Positions 11,001 to 20,912 of a stretch of 64,000 bases of DNA are shown one piece after another (within the stretch, counting starts at the first letter, position 1; each line of letters begins with the position of its first letter). This DNA comes from Corylus avellana (lineage: Eukaryota; Streptophyta; Magnoliopsida; Fagales; Betulaceae), in the NCBI RefSeq assembly GCF_901000735.1, contig NC_081548.1:12968354-13032353 (forward strand). The letters are read 5' to 3'. Below the pieces are notes generated by a model. The model worked only from the letters and a program-made list of their open reading frames with translations. It did not search any database and was not told where the DNA came from. The translations under genes were made by a program, and so were the position numbers.

Positions 11001-12066
11001 TTGGAAACTGTTCAATTACATTTAGCTTCACTATTATACATTTTCTCTTTGGTTTTTGTTAAAGTTATTCATATGAGGATTATTTACTTGCAGGGAGCAT
11101 GGATCAACTTCCTACATATATCTTATTTGAGAATGCAGCTGAGGTTGCACGCATTCCTCAGTTGAATCTTGAAGCAAAATCTTCTCATCCTCCCATAACT
11201 AAGGTTCTTTCTGGCACTCATCTTGTTTAATTCATGTCTAATGGTGGTTGCTTACCCTTCTTCTTGACCCCCAACATGCTATGGAACTGTCACTCCTGAC
11301 CTCTCTCATAGTTGGTTGCCAATTTTTTTTCTATTTTTTTTTAAAAAAAAAAAATAAGGAAGAAAAAGACATGGGAGCTTACTTCTCATCCATATGGGAG
11401 TGAAATTCTTGCATTAAGCTGTTGCATCTCTTTCCTTTTTTGTATATAAGTAATCGAAATATCATTAAAAGCGCAAAGCGGTCCTATGTATACATGAAGT
11501 ATACAAGAGAAGCCACGTAACTAGTAAGGGCAAAAAGAACAAGAAACCTATGATATCTAATCACTACAGGAGAAAGACAAGTTGTTGCCTCTTAAAAACA
11601 CAATCTATCTGTATTGTTTAGGTAGGTTGTGAATGCCTTGCCTTAAGCTTTTGCCTATGAGAGAGACTACATCTTGGCATTTAACTTGGGAATAAAAGAT
11701 TGTAGAGATGGAAAACCAAAACTTGGATTAAATCCAAAATAATATTTGGATTTTAGACAAACCATAGAATTAAGGGTTTTTTTTTTTTTTTTTGAGCAAT
11801 CAAAGATGTGGGTTTGATTTACTAGTGGGTCCACGAGTGTTTAAATAACCAGTTGAAATATGAGCCATAATAATGTTCAACATTGAAACTATCATATCAT
11901 ATAGCACTATGATTTTTTTCAAGGTGAGATGAAATATCTATCGTTTTTTTTTCTTCTGAGCCACATGAAGTAATCACTAACTCCTGAAGTATATCTGTTG
12001 CAGAAACTTCTTTCCCGATATTTTGAGCTTGATCTTCACCTCCTTGAGTATGTAAATGGTAAATAG
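8099..12066 (+). CDS. TMX2-like protein, 3' part (5' exons not in window)
   Basis: Five exons join in one frame to a TAG stop: 8099-8172 (SSKLTPLQLETLLTEGNT, SRFWL), 10640-10710 (VEFRASCSPACIRTSRCF), 10896-10981 (NLSFGVVDLGLFPNAAEKFG), 11094-11203 (QLPTYILFENAAEVARIPQ) and 12004-12066 (FELDLHLLEYVNGK, stop). Each has AG/GT borders. From memory this matches plant homologues of thioredoxin-related transmembrane protein 2: the thioredoxin-like fold, the Cys pair of CSPAC and the terminal NGK. TMX2 is an ER-membrane thioredoxin-like protein. About 133 residues are covered, roughly half the usual length; the N-terminal membrane part is absent here. Either it lies before the window, with the LINE cluster in an intron, or the gene is truncated. 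Extra exon copies 2 and 3 are defective, so expression is uncertain. Confidence 0.72.
8775..8849 (+). pseudogene. Defective exon copy 2 of the TMX2-like gene
   Basis: Resembles 8099-8172: it shares the TTCTTTAG acceptor, an AACCTTGCTGATAGAGGGAA block and the TTCTGGCTG end, but the first half is scrambled and indels break the frame. Including it would disrupt the protein. Confidence 0.7.
9154..9225 (+). pseudogene. Defective exon copy 3 of the TMX2-like gene
   Basis: Closely matches copy 1 from GTACTTCAAGTGAGTTAACA to GGCCG but is 72 instead of 74 nt: two bases are missing at ACAGGGGAAC (copy 1 ACAGAGGGGAAC). Its inclusion would shift the frame of the following exons. It keeps plausible CAG and GT borders and is the copy nearest to the next exon. 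Confidence 0.75.
9805..9899. repeat. 40-bp tandem repeat, ~2.4 copies
   Basis: The unit AAATGCTTGCTTGGCCATTC + AGGTACTGGCCAAGGCCAGT occurs at 9805-9844 and, nearly unchanged, at 9845-9884, with a partial third copy. It lies in the intron between the exon copies and the second TMX2-like exon. Confidence 0.85.
11435..11545 (-). mobile_element. LINE 3' end fragment, reversed
   Basis: Read on the minus strand, this resembles the tails of the LINEs at 3250-3333 and 7690-7770: GTATACTTCATGTATACATAGG, a GCGCTTTTAATGATATTTCGATTACTTATATA tail, then A-rich sequence. It is a 5'-truncated insertion in the intron before the last TMX2-like exon. Confidence 0.65.
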
Positions 12067-13546
12067 GTAATTTAACATTGATGCCTGCAATATTATTATT
12101 AATTTCCATTTGTATTCTTAAATAGCTTTCAGAGATAAAAGGGTGTAACGAATTGTGTAATCAAGTTTTATCTGTTGTATGATTCAAGCTCGAGGAAGAG
12201 TTTAATCCAGAACCATGCATTAATGTAATTCGCAGATTTTAAGCCAAAATTCCCTTCATTTGCAATATAGCGCCGTTTGGCAAAAGTTTATTCTTATTCA
12301 TTCAAAAATTTAACTCGTAGCATTCTTACTTTTTACATCACATCAATCAATTTTTATTATTTAAAAAAAAAAAATCACTACAAAATAAATATTTTTTTTT
12401 TTTTTTTTGGTCACATCAATCAATTTCTAATACAGTTCAAGTAACTGTCCATTACCAAACAATTCCTATGTTATTTGTACTGGTGATGGTTTTCCTCGGA
12501 AATTGGAAAAATTGAAACTTGGTCGTGGTGCGAAGATTTGCTTAGGAACACCAGGAACAATGAATAATGGGCTTGTGACCTATGTTAGTTAGAATGATTG
12601 TAGCAAATTTGTGTAAAAGGGCTCACGTGTGTAATTGTAGGACATGTTCAGAAAACCTAGAATCGAGTCAACCCAACATTGTTTTTTTTTCTCTAATTTT
12701 CATTTATCAATCTATACAATTTAATCTTCCATCATTAAAGGTCATCGATTATAGTTAACCATTTTCATTTTGTAAAAATTACATACAGAAAATGTTGTGA
12801 ACATTACAGAAGATAGGGTTCCACTTTGGAAGAATTTGCTATGGTTTAGTTGAATCTCCATGCCCCTTCCAATGGATTGATGAATTGGCAATTGACATTG
12901 AACCCATTTTAAACATCCGCGGGCCGATGTGGCAACTATGTTTGGAGGAAGATGGACACGTTTAGTGATTGGAGATACTCTTAAGGCGTGTTTGGTATTA
13001 TGGGAAATGGCTATTTTGTGAATACTTTTTCATATTCATTAATTTGGTTGTAACACTGAATAAAATCCCAAGTATTATTGGTACAGTGCAATACGCAAGT
13101 GAATATAATCATATTGTAATCAAATTCGACCTCAATTTCCAACTATTTCTGCAAACCAAAAGTGTTTGGTTTCTCTGTATACCCACAAAATGCCAAAAAA
13201 AAAAACCAGAAACCTCAACATTGAAGCTCAAAACAACCCTGAATTTGACCAAATCTGTTTCTTATTCTCCTCAAACTTGGCCTTGGAAGGGAATAATCAA
13301 GAACAATCAATCTTCTTGAGAGGAAAGGGGTCTGCTATTCTGTGGGCAGTGAGGGGGATAAAGTGAATATTTAAAAAAAGGATCCTTGGATTCCTTCAAT
13401 TCCAAGCCGCTTTAAAACTCTACTCCCCCCGGCTTTCCAGTGTGATATTGCAAAAACAAAACAGAAGGGGTGTAGTGCAGTGTAGTGTAGTGTAGTGTGG
13501 GTCACGCGCTTAAAGCGGTGAGATTTGGGATAATAGGAAGGAGGTG
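12067..13546. other. Intergenic AT-rich DNA, one probable MITE
   Basis: No coding region recognised. A probable MITE lies at 12267-12471: both ends carry a GTTTGGYAA-type terminal sequence and the interior has two copies of CACATCAATCAATTT separated by A/T runs. It resembles the MITE at 46705-46988. A GTAGT microsatellite (about 13471-13499) precedes a more GC-rich island. Confidence 0.5.
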
Positions 13547-13687
13547 ATGGTGAGAGTGGTGGGGCCGAGTAATGGTGTTAAAAAACGGGGAAGGAGATCT
13601 GCGTCACACAAAGTGCCGCCGCCGAATATTGTGCTTAATGAAGGCGACCGTACCAAATCAGAGCTGGGTTTCCACGCCGCCTTGTAG
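13547..13687 (+). CDS. Small basic ORF, 46 aa, unrecognised
   Basis: ATG at 13547 to TAG at 13685-13687, within a local GC-richer island (13404-13760) unlike the AT-rich surroundings. The product is basic near the start (GVKKRGRRSASHKVPPP) and ends FHAAL. I recognise no domain. It could be a first exon of a lost gene, a small gene or a chance frame; the opposite strand is also open here (13510-13713). No splice partner is evident downstream. Confidence 0.2.
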   Translation: MVRVVGPSNGVKKRGRRSASHKVPPPNIVLNEGDRTKSELGFHAAL

Positions 13688-14904
13688 GCCCCTCCATTTC
13701 CCTGTCGGCCCACGCTCAGGCGACCCCTGCCACTTTTCTCACTCCCATTTACTTGTGCTTCGCGATGTACCCCTTACTTACATAAAATTAACCCTTTTTC
13801 TCTTTTTTTATATTTATTTATATGCTTTGTGCTTGGCGTGCCTTACTACCCTCCTTTTTTTTACTTAATTACTTGAGTTTTCTACACGCTGCAATTGGAA
13901 TGTTACATACTACGAGGCTGGGTGAATATTTTTTTCCCATTTTTTTTATTATTTATTATATTTTAAAGACAAAGGCGATGATTCACTAAATCATCAATTA
14001 AGTACACAACAATTTGCCATTAGAAGTAAGCTTTCGGCTGGAAATATTTTCCATTGAAAAAAATAAAATAAAAAAAAGAAAAAGAAGAGGGAGACACAGG
14101 CGTGTCGTGTCACAGTAAAGGAGGACGAGAGGGTGAAAAGTCCGTAACGTTGACGAAACACAATGCCACGCTTTCCAAGACGAGAGAATGTCTCGTATGG
14201 CGCGGAATCTGACACGCCGAAAGATGTTGACACGCGTTCTGTTCCTAGTGGTCCCCATGTTCGCTGGAGGCTGTAGTGAGAAGCACCCTAGTGGTCCCCT
14301 TCCCCTTCCCCTTGGTAAGGTGCTTTTCTCACAACTGTAAATAGGATTCCTGAAGAATGTGTACATGAGAAAAGTGTAATTAGTGGGTTTGTGTATTACC
14401 CACATCACATGCCCCACCACACCCACCACCCTCTTCTCCATGCGCCACACATTTGCAAATTTCATATCTAAACTATCATATGCAAATTGCAATTAAAACA
14501 AGTTAATCCCGACTAGATCTTCGAGACACTGTGTAAATTACTAAATTGTCCTTTTATAAGAGTTGACGGATAAAGCTTACGCTTTGCTTTCGCATGCAAA
14601 TGCAAGCATAGCTCCAAAGAATTGTTTCCCATTTGAATTGAGTTGAACTTCGCACATCTAATGCTTAGCAGTTGACAAGGCCCTACATCTCAGACCCCAC
14701 TATATATCATAGGCATTAACTACGTGGAAGATAGTTAAATAATATCATTTGAGATGGAGATGCTCTAGAGATAGTCCAAGCCCTACATAAAGAAAGAATT
14801 TCTTAGAATAGATATGAACATCTGATCTGATGAGAATATCTTCTTAATATATTCCATTATTGGAGGGTGTGTCACGTCGAAAGATCTGCATAGATTAGCA
14901 AATT
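13688..14904. other. Intergenic, no gene seen
   Basis: It contains pyrimidine-rich and A-rich tracts and a locally GC-rich part at 14090-14320 with several ACGT/ACGC cores and repeated CCTAGTGGTCCCC. No recognisable protein or RNA gene; minus-strand frames here have no domain features. Confidence 0.5.
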
Positions 14905-15395
14905 CACTCTGAGAATAATTTTTATAAGGTTTTGACACAAATCAATACATTTGTGCCCTTCAATGAGGGCTTAGCAAATTAGCATGGAACACCTTAAACA
15001 AAATAAACAAAAACACGAGATATTTATATTTATATTCCTCATATGGGTCAACAAGTAATTCTATAAGTCTTTTTTGTGTCCCTCTTGAGTCTCTCCAATA
15101 ATGATATAGCTATTAAAATCACAATTTGATAAAAATCCAATAACGATCAATCACAATGACAATGATGAATTTAATAGCCACATCATTCTTGGAATGACTT
15201 AAGAAAGACTTGTAGCATCAACACCGGCTTAGGAATATAAATATAAAAACGAGCTCACTAGTGTTTTTGTTTATTTTGCTTAAGGTGTTTTATACTGATT
15301 TGTCAAGCCTTCATTGGAGAACACGAATGTATTGGTTTATGCCAAGACCTTATAAAAGTTGTTCTCATTGACTTTATCTCAAAGTATGAATCAAA
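14905..15395. repeat. Long inverted repeat (~235-bp arms), MITE-like
   Basis: The left arm (14905-~15140) is matched in reverse complement by the right arm (~15155-15395). Paired blocks include TTTATAAGGTYTTG, CAATACATTYGTG, CAATGARGGCTT, ACACCTTAARCAAAATAAAC, ATATTTATATTCCT and AAGTCTTTYTT. The centre is near 15148. It could fold into a ~490-nt hairpin and is most simply a foldback MITE. No clear target duplication was identified. Confidence 0.75.
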
Positions 15396-15797
15396 TTTGG
15401 AGAGAGGCCTTTTCTTTTGTATTCATGAGATTGCACTTGCTGAGCAAGAAGTTTTTTTGAATAATGAAATTATTGAAATCCATTTAAAAAAAAAAAAACC
15501 AAATTTACCACTTGAACTCCTTAGGTTAATAATAACTTCAAAATTTAGTATAATAGCATTCCCAACAATTTTCTTGTCATTTTTCTTAAGTTTAGGGAAT
15601 CAAACTACTTTTTGCCTCTATATTCAAATGCACTCCACAATAGCTTCCATTTATAGTTCCCTATAATATTAAAATATTATTTGTTTTACCTTTGTTTTGT
15701 TTTTATATTCATTTATTTTGCATAAAAAAGTGTAAGAGTAGAAAGAATGTCATTTTATGATTATAATAAACCATGTGGAATGTTATAATTAAACTTA

Positions 15798-16887
15798 GGC
15801 TCCGTTTACTTCGACGTAAAATGGTTTCCAGAAAATAATTTTCGTATTTTACGGTGTTTACTTCGACGTAAAATAGTGGTCAACGAAAAATATTTTCCTT
15901 TTGACCGAAAATTCTTCTTTAATTTTCGGAAAATGGTTTACGATTTTGAAAACCGAAAACCATTTTCCGATTATGAGCATCTTATTCTTAAATCGATGGA
16001 CCTTGCCAAGACCCGCCCAGAACCTCGCCGGGAATTGACCGGGACCTGCCCGGGACTTGACCGGGACCCGCCCAGGACCTGTTCGGGACCACACGGGACC
16101 TGACCGAGACTCACCCAGGACCTGCCAAGGACCCACCTAGGACTTGACCGGGACCCACCTAGGACCTGCCCGGGACTAGCCCGGGACCCACCTAGGACCT
16201 GCTCGGGACTAGCCCGGGACCCACCCGGGACTTTCTTAGGACATGACCAGGACCCGCCTGGGACCTGCCTGGGACCCGCACTGGACCTGACCAAGACCTG
16301 CCTGGGACCCGCCCCGAACCCCAGCGGGACTTGCCCAGGACCTAACCGAGACCCGCCCGGGACCTAACCGAGACCCACCCGGGACTTGATTGGGACCCGC
16401 CCGGGACCTGCCTAGGCGGATCTCGGTTAGGTCTCGGGTGAGTCCCAATCAGGTACAAGGCGGGTCCTGGGCAAGTCTCGGACGGGTCCCGGTTAGGTCT
16501 AGGGCGGGCCCCGGGCAGGTCCCGGTCAAGTCCCGATCGGGTCCCAGGCACGTCCCGGGCTGGTCCCGGTCAGGTCTAGGGCGGGTCCCGAGCAAATCTC
16601 GGACGGGTCCCGGTTAGGTCTCGGGCAGGTCCCAGTCAAGTCCCGAGTGGGTCCCAGGCAGTTCCCTGGCAGGTCCCTACGGAGTTTCGAACAAGTTCCG
16701 TGTAGGTCCCGGCGGGGACCTTATTGGAAAAAATATATATATAAAAATATATGAAAAAAAAAAAATTATTTTCCGTGTACAAGGTAAACGCCGTAAAATG
16801 TTTTCGACGAAAAATATTTTTAAAGAAAATGACTTTCCTGAAAATATTTTACGAAAGAAACCATTTTACGTCGAAATAAATGGAGCC
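15798..16887. mobile_element. PIF/Harbinger-like foldback transposon, 1090 bp
   Basis: Terminal inverted repeats of ~32 bp: left GGCTCCGTTTACTTCGACGT, right (reverse complement) GGCTCCATTTATTTCGACGT, both continuing AAAATGGTTTC. The flanking TTA (15795-15797 and 16888-16890) is a 3-bp target duplication; the empty allele-like site at 18412-18414 reads CTA. Three-base TTA duplications fit the PIF/Harbinger group (established knowledge). No transposase is encoded, so it is non-autonomous. Subterminal AT-rich parts repeat the ACTTCGACGTAAAAT motif. Confidence 0.85.
15998..16722. repeat. 11-bp GGGACC array that inverts at its centre
   Basis: From 15998 to ~16414 the plus strand is a degenerate array of 11-mers of the form GGGACCYGNCC (about 38 units). 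From ~16415 to 16722 the same unit runs on the other strand (about 28 units, GGYCCCGGKYNRG). The switch lies near GGACCTGCCTAGGCGGATCT. The region is strongly GC-rich inside an AT-rich element and can form a long imperfect hairpin. Because 11 is not a multiple of 3, all frames stay open on both strands; these frames are not genes. Confidence 0.9.
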
Positions 16888-17099
16888 TTAATGTATTGGA
16901 TTTAACTGTAGCAATCTTAATATATAGGAAAGCTACTGTATGCGAGTTTTTGTGATTTTTAGCTTTAAGATAGCTACCGAAAATGCTCGGATAGAGTTAT
17001 TTACCGTGGTGGTCCAGAACCCCTAATCGAACTGGCCTCTCTAATGCCAAGGAGAGCCAAAATAAATTAAAAATAAAAAAAGTTGGGAGGAAAGAAGTT

Positions 17100-17460
17100 A
17101 TAAAAAAATCAGAGCACATCTGGGTGGGTGGCGAGGATCACGTTGTAAAGCAGAGGCGCAACTTCACGCGTGCGGGGGCCACACGTGGGAACCACAACAA
17201 GATATGGTCTGCTAGCGTCCACCTCACGCTTCGCAAACCAATCCTGTCACAGCCAAAAGAAAAGCGTGAGAAATTAAAAATAAATGTTGCTGGTGGCACG
17301 CTTTTCTATGCTACTGGCGCCAGTGGCCGGGTATGTGTAACCACCACTTTTACCACCCCACATCCTATTGTCACCGCTGTTGACAATTCCTTTTATTATT
17401 ATTTAAAAAAAAAAAAAAAAAAAACTTTTTCTTTAGAGTTAGGCCATTGACGTGGCACCT
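17100..17460. promoter_or_regulatory. GC-richer block with G-box, promoter-like
   Basis: A conserved block with a CACGTG G-box at 17182-17187, AACCAAT near 17236-17242 and GACGTGGC near 17450. A second copy is at 18630-18990 (G-box 18712-18717). Such motifs occur in plant light/ABA-responsive promoters, but no gene follows within reach, so its role is unknown. Confidence 0.3.
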
Positions 17461-17800
17461 TATCTTTGAAGGCAGATTAATTAGGGGATTAATAATAAAA
17501 AGACTAGGGTATGATTTGAATTAAAATAATAAGTGTGTGTTGGGTCCATCTTCGGATGCGGAACCTCCAAGAATCAAAGTCCACCATAGTTGGTCTGCCA
17601 TTGATGCTTTTGAACCAATTAAAGATGGGTCTAAGTTTTTTATGAAGACGACGTTGCATTGACTTTATTATCTTTTTTGGAAAATTATCAAAAATATTGA
17701 CCACCCCCCTATTCACTCTTCCAAATTCGTTTTAAAGGTGGGGTGTACCCATTTGCTACGGTCTTGTATAATTATAATTTAGGGTTACCAAAGTTTGGCA

Positions 17801-17900
17801 NNNNNNNNNNNNNNNNNNNNNNNNNNNNNNNNNNNNNNNNNNNNNNNNNNNNNNNNNNNNNNNNNNNNNNNNNNNNNNNNNNNNNNNNNNNNNNNNNNNN
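17801..17900. other. Assembly gap 2 (100 N)
   Basis: Exactly 100 N. The left contig ends ...CCAAAGTTTGGCA, which is found internally in the right contig at 19325, so the contigs overlap in sequence. Confidence 0.97.
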
Positions 17901-18140
17901 CAAAATTTTTTTTTAATTTTTTTATTTAAAGATTAAATTTTTTAAATTAAATTAATAAAAACATAATATTTTAATCAGATAAGACGGTGCGTTTTGAGTA
18001 GACTAACGGAAGTTAACAAAAATTAACGGTAGGGAGTTTTCTAATAGTTTCGAGTGACCCATGGACTAAATTTCCAAAAAAAAATACTCAGGAAATTTTT
18101 TTAAAAAAGCGCGTTTACCTAAGGATTTTAGATATAATTT
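17901..18140. mobile_element. Half of a Mutator-like MITE at contig start
   Basis: Resembles the right half of the foldback MITE at 20913-21462: AAATTAAATTAATAAA, a TAACGGTAGGG block, a GACCCA...ACTAAA segment, CTCAGG and a GCGTTTACC end. The left half is missing at the gap. The left contig has unrelated sequence before the shared block, so the two contigs differ here. Confidence 0.6.
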
Positions 18141-18148
18141 TCCTAATA

Positions 18149-19325
18149 ATAACTTCAAAATTTAGTATAATAGCATTCCCGACAGTTTTCTTGTCATTTT
18201 TCTTAAGTTTAGGGAATCAAACTACTTTTTGTCTCTATATTCAAATGCACTCCACAATAGCTTCCATTTATAGTTTCCTATAATATTAAAATATTATTTA
18301 TTTTACTTTTGTTTTGTTTTTATATTCATTTATTTTGCATAAGAAAGTGTGAGAGTAGAAAGAATGTCATTTTATGATTATAATAAACCATGTGGATTGT
18401 TATAATTAAACCTAATGTATTGGATTTAACTGTCGCAATCCTAATATATAGGAAAGCTGCTGTATGCGCGTTTTTGTGATTTTTAGCTTTAAGATAGCTA
18501 CCGGAAATACTCGGATAGAGTTATTTACCGTGGTGGTCCAGAACCCCTAATCCAATTGGCCTCTCTAATGCCAAGGAGAGCCAAAATAAATTAAAAAAAA
18601 AAAAAAAAAAAGTTGGGAGGAAAGAAGTTATAAAAAAATCAGAGCACATCTGGGTGGGTGGCGAGGATCACGTTGTAAAGCAGAGGCGCAACTTCACGCG
18701 TGCGGGGGCCACACGTGGGAACCACAACAAGATATGGTCTGCTAGCGTCCACCTCACGCTTCGCAAACCAATCCTGTCACAGCCAAAAGAAAAGCGTGAG
18801 AAATTAAAAATAAATGTTGCTGGTGGCACGCTTTTCTATGCTACTGGCGCCAGTGGCCCGGTATGTGTAACCACCACTTTTACCACCCCACATCCTATTG
18901 TCACCGCTGTTGACAATTTCTTTTATTATTTAAAAAAAAATAAAAAAAAACTTTTTCTTTAGAGTTAGGCCATTGACGTGGCACCTTATCTTTGAAGGCA
19001 GATTAATTAGGGGATTAATAATAAAAAGACTAGGGTATGATTTGAATTAAAATAATAAGTGTGTGTTGGGTCCATCTTCGGATGCGGAACCTCCAAGAAT
19101 CAAAGTCCACCATAGTTGGTCTGCCATTGATGCTTTTGAACCAATTAAAGATGGGTCTAAGTTTTTTATGAAGACGACGTTGCATTGACTTTATTATCTT
19201 TTTTGGAAAATTATCAAAAATATTGACCACCCCCCTATTCACTCTTCCAAATTCGTTTTAAAGGTGGGGTGTACCCATTTGCTACGGTCTTGTATAATTA
19301 TAATTTAGGGTTACCAAAGTTTGGC
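18149..19325. repeat. Second copy of the 15531-17800 block, without the transposon
   Basis: Collinear with 15531-15794 plus 16891-17800, differing by a few substitutions and A-run lengths, and lacking the 1090-bp insertion. It continues past the left contig's end point into new sequence at 19326. This is what an unmerged allelic contig overlap would look like. Confidence 0.88.
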
Positions 19326-20741
19326 ATATGCTGACTTTTACTTAATCATCCTATTCCCTAGCTGAATTCTTCAAACATCCATATTGAATTTATCAAAATA
19401 CTTCATTATGATTTTCAAGACATCTTGCCCCTTTAATAGTTAAAGGGTATATATTTGGTTTTTGATTTAAAATTGTAGTTAATCATTTGGTGAAATCGTT
19501 GTTCGGTCTTTAAAATCGCAATTTTATCTTTGCGTTATCAAAAAAGCACCAAATTGCCTGAACCCAATCTTAAACGATCAAATTTCTACGATTTAGTTTG
19601 AAATTGCAGTGTCAAATGCTCTGTTTGAGACAACGTGAAAATCAAACTTGGCTTATAGTTGTCTTGGTGTAAAACGTTTTGGAAGAATTTTTTTTTTTTT
19701 TTCTCCCTCATTTTCCATTCTTTAGTGCGAACACTAAATACTTGGTCAAATAAAATACAACTTTTGGACCAATAAATGCAAAATTTGCTAATGTAGACCT
19801 AAAAGTATACTTGTTTTTCCAACACCACTCAAAGTTGGAGATGAACCTAGCTAGTTGCATTTTCTCTGAGCACCAACCCCCATTTTAAAAGCATAAAAAC
19901 GGAATGCATGGTTGGCATTACAAATTTTGTTATCCTAAATTAACAATTTTTTAAAATAAAAGTGACGAAAAATCTGAGGTGATAAGTGAAGTTTTTCATA
20001 ATTTTCAATCCTATTTTTATGTTTTTAAATAAAAAAATCAAAATTAACGATTTCACCGATTGAAATTATACCATTTTATGCTAAAACAAATGAAACATTG
20101 GTCACTTTACAATGGGCTACATAAACATCATCAAAATGCGAGTGTATATAATATTTTCAAAAAATAAATAATTATTATATGTATGCTAAAATAAATTTAT
20201 TTATTAACAATAAAAAAATTATGATTTGAAATGTGTTAACGTTAGTTAGTGTTCGTGACAAGTTTGGTAAGATACTTTTGACAATTGACATCGTATTCCA
20301 TGTGCTTAGTTTTCAATTAAAGTTTTCTATCAATTGAACTTAATTAGAGTGAATAGAAATAGAGAAATGCAATTTACCTTAACTTACGTTGGTCTTATAA
20401 ATTCAGTGGTTAATTTTTAAGAGATGAGGTTGAAGAACAATAAGAAAATGATGAAAGAATATTAATGTTACTTTTGAAATTGCGATTTTATAGACAAAAA
20501 GCGCAATTTTGAATTAAATTGTAAAAAATGATTTTGTTTGAGATTTAGTTTTTTAAAAATTGCGAATTGAAAACATATAAAATCTACGTTTTCAAATCGC
20601 ATGTAATGCTTTTTTTTGAAGATATACAATTTTAAAGGCTAAATTATGATTTTTAAAATCAAACCGTGATTTTGCCAAACGCTTAAGTGCGTTTTTAAAA
20701 ATTACGTTTTAAAATCGCATATTTTAAAATCGTCATATTTA
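19326..20741. other. AT-rich intergenic, decayed repeats
   Basis: No gene. Variants of AAAATCGCAATTTT recur at 19480-19620 and 20460-20740 in a pattern suggesting an old MITE or other repeat whose borders I cannot define. Confidence 0.4.
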
Positions 20742-20911
20742 AAGAGGAATGCTAGAGGTACCAAATCTTTTACTAAGAAAGCCTTACCAAACTAATGTGT
20801 AACTCATTCATTGGAGAGGAACAAAACAATTAATTAAGAGAAATGCAACGGACATCAATGAATGAGTTACATATTAGTTTGGTAAAATATTTGGTACTCC
20901 TAGCATTTAAA
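20742..20911. mobile_element. Small MITE with ~50-bp inverted ends
   Basis: The left end AATGCTAGAGGTACCAAATC and the reverse complement of the right end AATGCTAGGAGTACCAAATA match, and both extend through ACCAAACTAAT...GTAACTCATTCATTG. Total ~165 bp. It directly abuts the next MITE. Confidence 0.75.
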
Positions 20912-20912
20912 T

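Larger units (their letters stand above)
15531..16995. mobile_element. MITE split by the GGGACC foldback element
   Basis: The outer sequence (15531-15794 plus 16891-16995) is contiguous, without interruption, at 18149-18505, and a diverged reverse-orientation relative lies at 43840-44150 (shared block CAAACTACTTTTTG...AATAGCTTCC). Ends carry a weakly inverted GAGCATTTTCGG/AGCATTCCC theme. The size and AT-richness suit a hAT-like MITE, but the superfamily is uncertain. Confidence 0.55.

Noticed and set aside
15876..16617. Open frames on both strands across 15858-16617 with Gly/Pro/Ser/Arg-rich products
   Set aside because: They are by-products of the 11-bp GC-rich array, which leaves all frames open; no start context, domain or splice structure supports a gene.
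17124..17450. 108-codon frame duplicated at 18654-18962, considered as a conserved small protein
   Set aside because: Both copies are probably alleles of the same sequence, the 3' ends run through different A-run lengths, and composition is promoter-like; no selective constraint can be inferred.
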